Source: Sphingomonadales bacterium (GTDB lineage: Bacteria > Pseudomonadota > Alphaproteobacteria > Sphingomonadales > Sphingomonadaceae). Taken from it: a stretch of 64,000 nt of DNA. Below the pieces are notes generated by a model. The model was not told the DNA's origin. It ran no database searches and saw only the letters and a list, made by a program, of their open reading frames with translations. The DNA lies in the NCBI GenBank assembly GCA_027486415.1, contig JAIXPC010000013.1, positions 1 to 64,000 on the forward strand. Reading direction: 5' to 3'. Positions within the stretch are counted from its first letter, which is position 1. Each line of letters opens with the position of its first letter. Shown here one piece after another: positions 26,401 through 35,245 of this stretch. Position numbers and translations under genes: made by a program.

Positions 26401-29079
26401 CAGGCTGCCGACGCGCTGATCCTTGCCGGCGTCAACAGCCATACCGGCGGCACCGTCGTCACCGGCACCACCGTGCAGGTCAGCCAGGATGCCAATCTTG
26501 GCAATGCCGCGGGCGGCGTGATGCTGGTTGGCGGCACGTTGCGGACCACGGCGAGCTTCAGCACCGCGCGCGGCGTGACGCTGGGCACCGGTGGCGGCGT
26601 CATCGATGTCGCGACCGGCACCACGCTCACCAGCACCGGCGTCATCAGCGGCACCAGCCTCACCAAGCTGGGCGGCGGCACGCTGGCGCTGAACGCAGCC
26701 AACACCCACAGCGGCGGCACGGCGCTGAATGCCGGCACCATCGCGATCGGCAATGCCGCCGCGTTGGGCACCGGTGCGCTGGCCATGGCCGGCGGCACCA
26801 CGCTGCAGGCGGGCGCTGCCAACCTGGCGGTGGCCAATGCGATCAGCACGGCGGGCGTCGGCACGATCGACACCGGGGCCAACACGCTGACGCTGAACGG
26901 CGTGATTTCGGGCACAGGTTCCATCGCCAAGGCCGGTACCGGCACGCTGACGCTCAATGCAGCCAACAGCTACGTCGGTGGCACCGCGCTCAATGCCGGC
27001 ACCATCACGATTGGCAATGCCGCCGCGCTCGGCACCGGCACCCTCGCCATGGCCGGCGGCACCACGCTGCAGGCGGGCGCTGCCAACCTGGCGCTGGCCA
27101 ATGCGATCAGCACGGCGGGCGTCGGCACGATCGACACCGGGGCCAACACGCTGACGCTGAACGGCGTGATTTCGGGCGCAGGTTCCATCACCAAGGCCGG
27201 CACCGGCACGCTGGTGATGAACGCGGCCAACACCCACACAGGCGGAACGGCGCTCAATGCCGGCACCATCCAGGTGGGCAGCAGCACGGCGCTGGGCACC
27301 GGCACGCTCACCATGGCGGGTGGCACCACCCTCGTTGCCGGGGCAGCTGGCCTGACGACGGCCAACGCCATCGTCACGCAGGGTGCCGCCACGATCAACA
27401 CCGGGGCCAGCCCGGCCACCTACGTGCTGTCCGGCGTGATCAGCGGCGCTGGCAGCCTCACCAAGCAGGGCACCGGCACTCTGACCCTGTCCGGCGTCAG
27501 CACCTACACGGGCGCGACAACGGTGGCGGCGGGCACGCTCAACGTCACCGGTCGCCTCGCGTCAGCCGTCACGGTCAATTCGGGTGCGGCGATCACCGGC
27601 AATGGCACGGTGGGTGCCCTCAACGTGCTCAGCGGTGGTTCGGTCAATCCGGGCGCTCCGGGCAGCATCGATGTCGCCACCCTGAACGTGGCCGGCGCGG
27701 TGACCCTTGCCGGCACCTATTCGGTGAACATCGCCGGTGCGGCCAGCGATCTGATTGCGGCTGGCGGTGCCATCACGCTTGGCGGCACGCTCACCGTCGC
27801 GTCGGTCACCCCGCCGCTGTTCGGCCAGGAATTCGTCGTGGCGAGGGGCGCTTCGGTGACCGGCACCTTTGCCAGCACCACCGGTCTTGAACTGTTTGGT
27901 CCGGCGTTCCGGGCGGTCGTGGCCTACACGCCGACCACGGCGGTGATCCGCATCGCACCCAACAGCCTGGTGAATCTCGGCAACAGCTTTGGCGGCCTGA
28001 CCGGCAATGCGCTGGAAGCCGCGCAGGCCTTTGATCGGGCCGTGGCCGCGGGCTTCAATCCGCAGGCGTTCCTGCCGCTCTATGCCAACGCCGGGTCCAA
28101 CCTGCCCCGCGTCATGCGCGAAGTCTCAGGGGAACAGCGCGCCACCGAACGCCGCGTGGTGCTGGATACCAACCGCGTGTTCCGCGAAACGGCGCTGGAT
28201 CGCCTGAACCTTGGGCTTGCCGCGATGGCAGGCCAGCAGGTCAGCAGCAGCGATGGGGATCGCTCGCTCACCTTCTGGCTGCGCGGCGCCGGCAGATGGG
28301 GCAAGGCGCAGACCAACGGTGCTGCCACCACGTTCCAGACCGAACAGGTGGGCCTGCTCACCGGTATCGACTGGTCGCGTGACTCGCTCACGGTCGGCGG
28401 GATGTTCCACTACACCACCACCAACGTGGAGTTCGGCTTCATCGGTGGCAGCAGCCGCGTGGAAACGGTTGGCGGCACCGTCTATGCCGGCTACCGCAAC
28501 GATGGCGGCCTTGTGGCCAACATCGGGGCCAGCGCCGCAGGCGCCCGCACCAACGGCAGCCGCGCCATCACGCTGACTGGCTTCAACCAGTCGCTTTCGG
28601 GCCGCACCACCGGCACCACCTATCAGGGCTTTGGCGAACTGGGCTGGGATCTGGCGGCCTCGGCCGACACGCGGATCGAACCATTCGCCCGCCTGAGCTA
28701 TGTGAAGGCGGACATGAATGGCCTTGCCGAAACCGGCGGCATCGCGGCGCTGGTGGCGGCCAAGCAGAGCTATGACCTCACCATCATCAACCTCGGCATG
28801 CGCTTTGGCGCCAATGTCGGCAAGGTGGCGCTGAACGGCAGCGCGTCGATGCAGGGCGCCACGGGCGATCGCGACGCGATGACGGTGATCGGCATTCCGG
28901 CGGTGGGCCAGAACGGCAATATCCGTTCGGTGCTGATCGATCGCACCGCGCTGCTGCTGCAGGGTGGTGTGGCCGTGAACCTGTCGGACAAGATCCGGTT
29001 CAACCTCGATTATTCGGGGCTGATCGGCAAGCGCAACGACGATCATGGTGGCCGCGCGACCCTGAACTTCGCGTTCTGA
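23488..29079 (+). CDS. Autotransporter with PATR repeats and C-terminal beta-barrel
   Basis: A 1863-residue type V secreted protein. The extended signal peptide has basic residues (RAISRARSVRQ), a hydrophobic core and a likely cut after APAHA at residue 42. The passenger is a long Gly/Thr/Ala/Asn-rich beta-helix with passenger-associated transport repeats such as GTGTLTLSGVSTYTGATTV. Residues from about 806 to 1341 include near-identical 88-residue units. The last 270 or so residues, from RSLTFWLRGAGRWGKAQ, form the translocating beta-barrel and end in Phe (NFAF), the signal for BAM. It probably serves as a surface adhesin or structural fibre; no protease or esterase motif was seen. Confidence 0.92.
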   Translation: MLGRHSSVQVAPVRAISRARSVRQIGIAALMLAGTALAPAHAQVANLGGTTVSRNDFVSLPGFVGIEPTEITNGLLRINPLVNGLNYSGDLTDSGGLLTFVKFGVNNLTLSGVNTHSGITAVQGGRLILGSATALSPNSQLTVTGSAAALSTLDMNGFNGTVRSLSGNATGVVTAGSGPAVLTIDGPASQVFSGALQGNLGIVKRGAGTQTFTNGDPVNAPTTATGPITLQAGGLRLGSNNALGSGLMTVTGPGTLSVAGSINLHFDNNVVLNNTLTVAVAAGQGLTMNGVISGSGTLNKIGVGAGLTLNGANTYTGGTTLAGGFLFIGNASALGTGTVTQTQTSIISLANPAQSLTLANNFQLQGSSLQVTAPNAGVTFTLAGNITGGPDINVQTGAGRVTLAGANSISGFIRLQSGTLGVASSAAVNGSQAIRVEANGTSVEVNGPGHNITTRLISRPGSGALAVRLDHGADNMLFSGALRDGDTAGGHTLRINKFGTGIFTASNADTNLFNNNIVSGGFVVEEGTLNLTGRMSNNIQVQGGAALTGTGVQDAGTTTIAALATLSPGDALAGPSAIGTLTLQNLALSAGAVTLFDLGAPSINTANPINDLIVVNGNLGLGGEFRFNILPGFGGGTYRLMTYGGALSGTVTLGLLPAGFDYSLSTSGGFIDLVVALQDSYWDGSGPFGDSDVAGGNNVWNAANTNWTDAGGTVISGWSNGRRGYFTNTGGTVMVDGNFSFERLMFTADGYVLNPAASATLGADAGTIEVTAGNTTTINVNLVGTNGLAKAGTGTLVLSGDNTYAGGTALDAGTIRVSNSAALGTGALTMAGGTTLAAGANGLTVGNAVVTNGVGTIDTGANTLTLAGVISGAGSIAKAGAGTLILSAANTHGGGTTLNAGTIRVGNSAALGTGALTMASGTTLQAGAAGLTVGNAIALASGGIIDVNGQVLTLGGVVSGTGPLSVIDSQGQAADALILAGVNSHTGGTVVTGTTVQVSQDANLGNAAGGVMLVGGTLRTTASFSTARGVTLGTGGGVIDVATGTTLTSTGVISGTSLTKLGGGTLALNAANTHSGGTALNAGTIAIGNAAALGTGALAMAGGTTLQAGAANLAVANAISTAGVGTIDTGANTLTLNGVISGTGSIAKAGTGTLTLNAANSYVGGTALNAGTITIGNAAALGTGTLAMAGGTTLQAGAANLALANAISTAGVGTIDTGANTLTLNGVISGAGSITKAGTGTLVMNAANTHTGGTALNAGTIQVGSSTALGTGTLTMAGGTTLVAGAAGLTTANAIVTQGAATINTGASPATYVLSGVISGAGSLTKQGTGTLTLSGVSTYTGATTVAAGTLNVTGRLASAVTVNSGAAITGNGTVGALNVLSGGSVNPGAPGSIDVATLNVAGAVTLAGTYSVNIAGAASDLIAAGGAITLGGTLTVASVTPPLFGQEFVVARGASVTGTFASTTGLELFGPAFRAVVAYTPTTAVIRIAPNSLVNLGNSFGGLTGNALEAAQAFDRAVAAGFNPQAFLPLYANAGSNLPRVMREVSGEQRATERRVVLDTNRVFRETALDRLNLGLAAMAGQQVSSSDGDRSLTFWLRGAGRWGKAQTNGAATTFQTEQVGLLTGIDWSRDSLTVGGMFHYTTTNVEFGFIGGSSRVETVGGTVYAGYRNDGGLVANIGASAAGARTNGSRAITLTGFNQSLSGRTTGTTYQGFGELGWDLAASADTRIEPFARLSYVKADMNGLAETGGIAALVAAKQSYDLTIINLGMRFGANVGKVALNGSASMQGATGDRDAMTVIGIPAVGQNGNIRSVLIDRTALLLQGGVAVNLSDKIRFNLDYSGLIGKRNDDHGGRATLNFAF
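25903..27510 (+). repeat. 88-residue (264-base) passenger repeats in the autotransporter
   Basis: Units start with GGT-x-L-(N/D)-A-G-T-I at 25903, 26167, 26713, 26977 and 27241. The spacings 25903-26167, 26713-26977 and 26977-27241 are each exactly 264 bases, and the last unit is 270 bases. The units at 26713 and 26977 are nearly identical in DNA, which points to recent duplication or gene conversion. Between 26167 and 26713 lies a longer, diverged double unit. Confidence 0.85.
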
Positions 29080-29110
29080 TCGGCGCTGTTCCGATCGGGC
29101 AGACCAGTTT

Positions 29111-29139
29111 GACGGCGGCTCCGCACCGGGGCCGCCGTC
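29111..29139 (+). terminator. Hairpin after the autotransporter gene
   Basis: GACGGCGGC (29111-29119) and GCCGCCGTC (29131-29139) form a perfect nine-base stem with an eleven-base loop, 31 bases after the stop codon. It is followed by GT-rich sequence rather than a T-tract. Confidence 0.55.
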
Positions 29140-29232
29140 CGTGTGTGTGACGACCTGCCACACAAATCAGGCGCACAGGCGGACGTGTCGTGGCATTGAC
29201 CGTGCCGCCCCGGCATCCCTATCGGAACGCGC

Positions 29233-30252
29233 ATGACCAGCCTTGCCAATTTCATGTCCGACAACGCCGCCGCGCCTTGCCCGGAGGTGCTGGCCGCCAT
29301 CACCGCCGCTGCCCCCGCCCAGAACGCCGGTTATGATGGAGATGACTGGTCGCGGCGGCTGGATCCGCTGTTCGGCCAGCTGTTTGGCCGTGAATGCGTC
29401 GCCCTGCCGGTGAGCACCGGCACCGCGGCCAATGCGCTGGCACTGGCCTGCCTGGTGCCGGCCTGGGGGGCGGTCGCCTGCCATACCGAGGCGCACATCC
29501 ATGTCGATGAATGCGGTGCGCCGGAATTCTACACGGGCGGAGCCAAGCTGCTGCTTTGCCCCGGTGATCACGGCAAGCTGACGCCGGCCGGGCTGGACAA
29601 GGCGCTGGCCAGCCATCGCGGCGATGTGCACCAGGTGCAGCTGGGTGCGCTGTCGATCACTCAGGCCACCGAATGCGGCACCGTCTATTCGGTCGCCGAG
29701 GTCGCCGCCTTGACGGCCCATGCCGCGGCGCGGGGCTGGCGCGTGCACATGGATGGCGCGCGCTTTGCCAATGCCGTCGCGGCGCTGGGCTGCGATGCGG
29801 CCGCTATGGTGGCGGGCGTTGATGCCTTGAGCTTTGGCTGCATCAAGAATGGCGGCATGACCGCCGAGGCGCTGGTGCTGTTTGACACCGAGCTGGGCGA
29901 TCAACTGCGCTGGCGGCGCAAGCGGGCCGGGCAGATGCCATCGAAGGGCCGGTTCAACGCCGCCCAGATCATCGCGATGGTGGAAAACGACGTGTGGCTC
30001 AGGAATGCCCGTGCCGCCAACGCCGGCGCGCAGGCGCTGGCCGAGGCAGCAGCATCGCGGCTGCTGCACCCGGTGGAGGCCAACGAGGTGTTCGTGCAGC
30101 TCAATCCCGGTGAACCGGAGCGGCTGCGCGAACAGGGTTTCCTGTTCTATGACTGGGGCGATGCCGGTTCGAACGAAGCGCGCCTGGTGGTGAGCTGGGA
30201 CACGCCGCCCGCGCAGATCGAGGCGCTGGCCCGCGCGCTGGCGCAGGGCTGA
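29233..30252 (+). CDS. ltaE: Low-specificity L-threonine aldolase-like PLP enzyme
   Basis: A 339-residue fold-type I PLP enzyme that should cleave beta-hydroxy amino acids such as threonine to glycine plus an aldehyde. It starts MTSLANFMSDNAAAPCPEVL; SDN followed by a conserved region is the family opening. STGTAANALAL binds the cofactor phosphate, RVHMDGARFANA supplies the Asp that contacts the pyridine ring, and Lys205 in SFGCIKNGG is the Schiff-base lysine. Its stop overlaps the exporter gene start (TGATG), so the two are co-translated. An amino-acid-related exporter next to an amino acid lyase is plausible but unproven. Confidence 0.88.
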   Translation: MTSLANFMSDNAAAPCPEVLAAITAAAPAQNAGYDGDDWSRRLDPLFGQLFGRECVALPVSTGTAANALALACLVPAWGAVACHTEAHIHVDECGAPEFYTGGAKLLLCPGDHGKLTPAGLDKALASHRGDVHQVQLGALSITQATECGTVYSVAEVAALTAHAAARGWRVHMDGARFANAVAALGCDAAAMVAGVDALSFGCIKNGGMTAEALVLFDTELGDQLRWRRKRAGQMPSKGRFNAAQIIAMVENDVWLRNARAANAGAQALAEAAASRLLHPVEANEVFVQLNPGEPERLREQGFLFYDWGDAGSNEARLVVSWDTPPAQIEALARALAQG

Positions 30253-31175
30253 TGGCCACGGCTGCACCGCCCGCCGCCCCTGCCACCGGCTTCACCCCGC
30301 TGGCCTGGTTTGCCTTCATCACCTGCACCCTGATCTGGGGCAGCACCTGGTTCGTCATCCGCACGCAATTGGGCGAGGTGCCGCCCAGCTGGTCCGTCAC
30401 GTGGCGCTTTGCGCTGGGTGCGGCCGTGATGTTCGCCCTGTGCGTGGTGACGCGCAAATCGCTGCGGCTGACAGCGCGGCAGCACGGCTTCGCGCTGCTC
30501 GTCGCCGTCTCCCAGTTCGTGCTCAATTTCAACCTTGTCTACCGTTCCGAACAATATCTGGCATCGGGCCTCGTCAGCCTCACCTTCGCTTTCCTGCTCG
30601 TCACCAACACCGGCTTGTCGGCGCTGTTCCTCGGCACGCGGGTGAGCGGCCGCTTTGTCGTCGGCAGCGCCATCGGGCTGGCCGGGGTGGCGCTGCTGTT
30701 CGCGCCCGATCTGGGCAAGCCCGGCGGCGAACACATGGGCCTGGGGCTGGCGCTCGCCTTTGGCGGGGTGATTTCGGCCAGCATCGCCAATGTCTTGCAG
30801 GCGACCAGCGCCGGCCGCGCCATGCCGTTGGAAGCCGGCCTGGCCTGGGCGATGGCATGGGGGGCGCTGATCGATGGCGCGGTGGCATGGGCCGTGTCAG
30901 GCCCGCCGGTCATCTCGACGGCGCCCACCTATCTCGCCGGGCTGGCCTATCTTGGCATCGCCGCATCGGCCGTCGCCTTCAGCCTGTATTACATTCTGAT
31001 CCGCAGCGTGGGGGCCGGGCAGGCGGCGTGGAACGGCGTGGTGGTGCCGGTGGTGGCCATGGCGCTTTCGACCCTGCTGGAAGGCTATGAATGGACGTTG
31101 ACGGCGGTCGCCGGCATCGCGCTGGCGCTGGTCGGGCTGGGCATCGCGCTGAAGGCCAAGGCGGCGCAATCCTGA
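30252..31175 (+). CDS. EamA/DMT-family transporter
   Basis: A 307-residue inner-membrane protein with about ten helices in two EamA repeats. The first opens WFAFITCTLIWGSTWFVIRTQLG, the characteristic EamA start, and the second begins near GLGLALAFGGVISASIANVLQ. Such proteins export amino acids, nucleosides or other metabolites. It overlaps the threonine aldolase stop by one base. The substrate is unknown. Confidence 0.87.
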   Translation: MATAAPPAAPATGFTPLAWFAFITCTLIWGSTWFVIRTQLGEVPPSWSVTWRFALGAAVMFALCVVTRKSLRLTARQHGFALLVAVSQFVLNFNLVYRSEQYLASGLVSLTFAFLLVTNTGLSALFLGTRVSGRFVVGSAIGLAGVALLFAPDLGKPGGEHMGLGLALAFGGVISASIANVLQATSAGRAMPLEAGLAWAMAWGALIDGAVAWAVSGPPVISTAPTYLAGLAYLGIAASAVAFSLYYILIRSVGAGQAAWNGVVVPVVAMALSTLLEGYEWTLTAVAGIALALVGLGIALKAKAAQS

Positions 31176-31270
31176 ACCGCCCTATGTAACCGCCCTGATT
31201 CCCATCGGTGGCCAGGCTGCGATGATCATTGCCATGGTGCCGCCGCTGCGGCCACAGGGGAGTGAGCGCG

Positions 31271-32080
31271 ATGAAGACCATATTGGTTCATATCGAGGGC
31301 GATGACGGCCAGGAATCGCGGCTGCAGGCAGCGTTCGATCTGGCACGGGCGACGGGTGGCCATCTCGTCTGCCTGTCGGTGATGCCCTATGCCGCCTATG
31401 CGCTGGGCGATCCCGCCATGGGCGCGTTTCCGGTCACCACGCTGATCGACGCGGTGGAAGCCCGCCGCAAGGAGGAGCGTGTGGCCGTGGAGGCCAAGCT
31501 GCGCCACGAAGGGCTGGGCTGGGAATGGCACAGCGCCGATGGCGATGCCGGTGACCGGCTGGTGGAACACGCCCGGCTGGCCGACGTGGTGGTGATGAGC
31601 GCCGGGCCGTTCGCCAAGGTGGCGGCCATGCAGCTGGGGCTGACCGGCGATGTTGCCATGCGCGCGCCGGCGCCAGTGCTGGCCGTGCCGACGCGGTCGC
31701 GCGGCTGCAACCTCACCGGGCCGGCGCTGGTGTGCTGGGATGGCGGGCAGGAAGCCGCCCGCGCCCTGCGCGTCGCGCTGCCGCTGCTGGCGCAAAGCCA
31801 GAGCGTGACACTGCTGACCGTCGAGGAAAAGGACAATGAATTTGGCGGCCGCGCGGCGGCGGCATTCCTGTCACGCCACGGCATCCACGCCGAGGTGATG
31901 GAACGCAGCCGGGGCAGCGCCAGCGTGGAGCAGGTGATCCGCAGCGTCGCCGCCGAAATCCAGGCCGGCCTGATCGTGCAGGGTGCCTATGGCCACAGCC
32001 GCATGCGCCAGATGCTGTTTGGCGGCGTGACGCGCGGCCTGCTGGCCGACGCGCCGGTGCCGCTGCTGATCGCGCACTGA
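31271..32080 (+). CDS. Universal stress protein family, tandem domain
   Basis: A 269-residue protein with two UspA-like domains. The first starts MKTILVHIEGDDGQESRLQAAFDLA. The second starts at about residue 150 with GPALVCWDGGQEAARALRVALPLL and ends with the nucleotide-binding pattern GLIVQGAYGHSRMRQMLFGGVTRGLL, which matches the G-2x-G-9x-G-(S/T) ATP-binding motif with slight variation. ATG 31271 is preferred over upstream codons because it opens the conserved first strand. A cytoplasmic stress role is inferred from the family. Confidence 0.85.
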   Translation: MKTILVHIEGDDGQESRLQAAFDLARATGGHLVCLSVMPYAAYALGDPAMGAFPVTTLIDAVEARRKEERVAVEAKLRHEGLGWEWHSADGDAGDRLVEHARLADVVVMSAGPFAKVAAMQLGLTGDVAMRAPAPVLAVPTRSRGCNLTGPALVCWDGGQEAARALRVALPLLAQSQSVTLLTVEEKDNEFGGRAAAAFLSRHGIHAEVMERSRGSASVEQVIRSVAAEIQAGLIVQGAYGHSRMRQMLFGGVTRGLLADAPVPLLIAH

Positions 32081-32087
32081 TCGGCGA

Positions 32088-34361
32088 TCAGGCCGCTTTC
32101 GGCAGTCGCTGTGCCAGCCGCCACAATTTTTCGGGCGTGGCCGGCATTTCGACCTGTTGGCCATCCAGTGCATCGATGATGGCGTTCATCACCGATGGCA
32201 TGGCGCCGATGGTGCCGGCCTCGCCGCAGCCCTTCACGCCGAGCGGGTTGGTGGGCGACGGCGTGTTCAGCGTTTCAAAGGCAACCGCCGGCGGCATCAC
32301 GTCGGCGCGCGGGATGCCATAGTCCATCAGGCTGCCGGTGATCAGCTGGCCGGCCTCGTCATAGACGATATCCTCGATCACGGCCTGGCCCAGGCCCTGC
32401 GCGATGCCGCCGTGGATCTGGCCTTCCACCAGCATCGGGTTCACCAGCACGCCGAAATCATCGACCAGGCTGTAACGGGTGACGGCGATGCGCCCGGTAT
32501 CGGGGTCCAGCTCCACCTCGGCGATGTGGCAGCCGTTGGGGAAGGTGGGGGCAGGCTTGGCCTCGTGCGTGGTATAGCGGCTGCGGCCATCCAATGCGCC
32601 GGGGTGGCGGGTGGCGAGTTCCGCCCACGACAGTGTGGCATTGCTGCTGCGCGCCTTGAACAGGCCATCGGCATAATCGACATCGCCGCCCAGATCGGCA
32701 CTGGCCAGGGCCACGCCGCGGGCGATCATGTCGTCAGCGCACACCAGCACCGCGCCTCCGCCGAACGCCATCGACCGCGAACCGCCAGTGCCGCCGCCGA
32801 CATCCATGCGCGACGTGTCGCCCTGCACGATGCGGATCTGCTCCATCGGCACGCCCAGCTTGGCCGCTGCGACCTGCGCATACGCCGTTTCATGGCCCTG
32901 GCCGTTGGATTGGGTGCCGACCGACATTTCGATGGTGCCGTCAGCCGCCACCCGCACATCGGCGTGCTCCTCGGTGCCGCCGCCGCCGGCGATCTCGACA
33001 TAATAGGCCATGCCGCGCCCCAGCCGCTTGCCGCGCTGCGCGGCATCCGCCTTGCGGGCGGCAAAGCCGTTCCAGTCCGCCACCTGCTTGGCGCGTTCCA
33101 GCACGGCCGGGAAATTGCCGACATCGAAGGTGAGGCCCAGCCCGTTGGCGTGCGGCAGCTCGGCCGGCAGCAGCAGATTGCGCGCCCGCATCTCGTCCAC
33201 CGGCACGCCAATCTCGCGCGCCGCCGCCTCGATCAGCCGCTCCATGATATAGGCCGATTCCGGCCGGCCAGCGCCGCGATAGGCATCAACGGGCGTGGTA
33301 TTGGTGACGACACCGTGCACGAGGTTGTGGATGGCCGGGATGCGATACACACCGCCCATGATGCGCCCGCCCGCCATCGTCTGGATCGCCGGGCCGAACT
33401 GCGCCTGATAGGCGCCGAGATCAGACCAGGTTTCGACCTTGAGCGCGAGGATGCGGCCATCCTTGTCGAGGGCAAGGGCGGCTTCACTCTCCATGGCGCG
33501 GCCATGCGTGTCGGTCTGGAAGGCGTCGCCGCGCTCGCCGGTCCACTTCACCGGGCGGCCAAGGTCGCGCGCGGCGTGCAGGACGAGGGCATATTCGGGA
33601 TAGAGGAAGCTCTTCATGCCAAAGCCGCCGCCGACATCGTGGGTGACGACGCGGACCTGTTCGACCGGCACCTTCAAGATCGCCTTGGCCAGCTCGCGGC
33701 GCATGGAGGTGACGCCCTGGCTGCCGGTGGTGAGGGTGAAGCCATCCTCGCCAAATTCGCCCAATGCCGCGCGCACCTCCATCGAGGTGGGGGCGACACG
33801 GTTCTGTATGATGCGCAGCCGCGTCACGTGCGCGGCGCCGGCGATCGCGGCATCGGCGGCAGCGCCGTCGCCCACCTGCCAGTCGAACAACGTGTTGGAA
33901 CCGGCAGCTGCCCAGATCACCGGCGCACCGGGCGCGGTGGCAGCGGCGATGCTGGCGACGGCGGGCAGTTCCTCGTAATCCACCCACACGGCTTCGGCAC
34001 CGGCGCGGGCGGCTTCGCGGCTGTCGGCCACGATGAAGGCAACGCCGTCACCGACGAAGCGCACCGTGTCATCCGCCAGCAGTACGCGCGGCGTCTGGAC
34101 CTCGCCTGACAGTGGCACCAGGCAGGGGATCACGCCATAATGCGCCACGTCCTTGTGGGTGTAGACGGCAACGACGCCCGGCACGTCCAGCGCCGCCGAG
34201 ATGTCGATGCTGGTGATGCGGGCATGGGCGTAGGGGCTGCGCAGGGTGACGCCATAAAGCATGCCCTCGCGCGACAGGTCATCGGTGTAGCGGCCCTGGC
34301 CGGTGAGCAGGCGCGCGTCCTCGACACGGGTGATCGATTGGCCGGTGCCGAACTTCATCAC
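32088..34361 (-). CDS. Xanthine dehydrogenase family molybdopterin-binding subunit
   Basis: A 757-residue large subunit of a molybdenum hydroxylase. The start MMKFGTGQSITRVEDARLLTGQGRYTDD and the second domain with VTHDVGGGFGMKSFLYPEY, DAYRGAGRPESAY and GVKGCGEAGTIGAMPS are intact; the last carries the catalytic Glu next to the molybdenum. The sequence is closer to carbon monoxide/aldehyde dehydrogenase L subunits than to true xanthine dehydrogenases, but the CO-dehydrogenase Cys loop (VAYRCSFR) is not present, so CO oxidation is unlikely. The usual FeS and FAD subunit genes are absent from the neighbourhood. It overlaps the upstream gene by four bases (ATGA). Confidence 0.9.
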   Translation of the reverse strand: MMKFGTGQSITRVEDARLLTGQGRYTDDLSREGMLYGVTLRSPYAHARITSIDISAALDVPGVVAVYTHKDVAHYGVIPCLVPLSGEVQTPRVLLADDTVRFVGDGVAFIVADSREAARAGAEAVWVDYEELPAVASIAAATAPGAPVIWAAAGSNTLFDWQVGDGAAADAAIAGAAHVTRLRIIQNRVAPTSMEVRAALGEFGEDGFTLTTGSQGVTSMRRELAKAILKVPVEQVRVVTHDVGGGFGMKSFLYPEYALVLHAARDLGRPVKWTGERGDAFQTDTHGRAMESEAALALDKDGRILALKVETWSDLGAYQAQFGPAIQTMAGGRIMGGVYRIPAIHNLVHGVVTNTTPVDAYRGAGRPESAYIMERLIEAAAREIGVPVDEMRARNLLLPAELPHANGLGLTFDVGNFPAVLERAKQVADWNGFAARKADAAQRGKRLGRGMAYYVEIAGGGGTEEHADVRVAADGTIEMSVGTQSNGQGHETAYAQVAAAKLGVPMEQIRIVQGDTSRMDVGGGTGGSRSMAFGGGAVLVCADDMIARGVALASADLGGDVDYADGLFKARSSNATLSWAELATRHPGALDGRSRYTTHEAKPAPTFPNGCHIAEVELDPDTGRIAVTRYSLVDDFGVLVNPMLVEGQIHGGIAQGLGQAVIEDIVYDEAGQLITGSLMDYGIPRADVMPPAVAFETLNTPSPTNPLGVKGCGEAGTIGAMPSVMNAIIDALDGQQVEMPATPEKLWRLAQRLPKAA

Positions 34362-35161
34362 ATCTTCTCCTCAAGGCAGGCCGCAAGCCCGGCGTGATAA
34401 TCGGGATATTTCAGGCAATAGCCAAGCTGCCTTTTCATGCGGCCGTTGGCCACGCGCCGGCACTCCGCATAAAAGGCGCGGCCCATGGGGGACAGGTTGG
34501 CCTGTTCCAGTGGCACCAGCGGCGAAGGCTCCTGCCCGATCAGCCGCGCGGCCGCGGCCGTTACCGCTTCGCCGGGCGCCGGCAGATCATCGGCGATGTT
34601 GAAAATGCCGGCCGGGCCGCCGGCCATGCTGGCCAGCACGGCGCCGGCGATATCATCGACATGGATGCGGCTGAACACGTGGCCGGGCAGATCGATGCGG
34701 GCCACGGGCCCGGCGCGCAGGCGATCGATGGCCGACCGGCCGGGGCCATAGATGCCGGGCAGGCGGAACACGCGTGACCCTGGGTGCAGCGCTTCCCACT
34801 GCTCGTCGGCGAGGTTGCGGCCGGCGCGGCGGCCCTGGCGCGGTGCGCCTTCATCGACCCAGGCCCCGCCGACATCGCCATAGACGCCGGTGGACGAGAG
34901 ATAGCCGATCCATTTCGCCGGGGCGGCGGCAAGGCGCGACCCGTGCGCTGCCAGCACCGGATCACTGCCATCAGGCGCGGGCGGCACCGAGGACAGGATG
35001 TGGCTGGCGCTGGCAATGGCGTCCGGCAGTTCGGCGCTGTCCAGCGTCAGCACACCTGGTGCCGCGCGGGACCGGACGGCGGTGATGGCAAAGCCGGCGG
35101 CGCGCGCCGCATCGGCGATACGGCTGGCGGAATAGCCAAGGCCAAGGACGAGAAGATGCAT
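34358..35161 (-). CDS. NAD(P)-binding epimerase/dehydratase-like protein (YeeZ type)
   Basis: A 267-residue atypical short-chain dehydrogenase. The start MHLLVLGLGYSASRIADAA contains the GxGYSA-type dinucleotide loop of the YeeZ group. IGYLSSTGVYGDVGGAWVDE holds the Ser and Tyr of the active site region, and LPGIYGPGRSAIDRLRAG and FSRIHVDDIA follow. YeeZ-type proteins have no firm function. Its TGA overlaps the ATG of the molybdopterin subunit, so the two are coupled. Confidence 0.85.
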   Translation of the reverse strand: MHLLVLGLGYSASRIADAARAAGFAITAVRSRAAPGVLTLDSAELPDAIASASHILSSVPPAPDGSDPVLAAHGSRLAAAPAKWIGYLSSTGVYGDVGGAWVDEGAPRQGRRAGRNLADEQWEALHPGSRVFRLPGIYGPGRSAIDRLRAGPVARIDLPGHVFSRIHVDDIAGAVLASMAGGPAGIFNIADDLPAPGEAVTAAAARLIGQEPSPLVPLEQANLSPMGRAFYAECRRVANGRMKRQLGYCLKYPDYHAGLAACLEEKM

Positions 35162-35245
35162 GGCGCATCCATAAGGCCGCGACGGCCACCTGCCCAGCCT
35201 ATTGGCCAGCTTGTCGCAGCGTGCGCGCGTGGCAGCATCGCCGCC

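Noticed and set aside
24253-27237. 994-codon open frame opposite the autotransporter
   Set aside because: It mirrors the passenger repeats and has no motifs; the plus strand has signal peptide, repeats and barrel.
25903-27510. Regular repeats considered as a CRISPR array
   Set aside because: The units are 264 bases, in frame, and encode a beta-helical protein. There are no short repeats with unique spacers and no cas genes.
32088-34361. Carbon monoxide dehydrogenase large subunit (coxL form I)
   Set aside because: The form I active-site loop VAYRCSFR is absent, and no coxS or coxM gene is nearby, so it is only called a member of the wider family.
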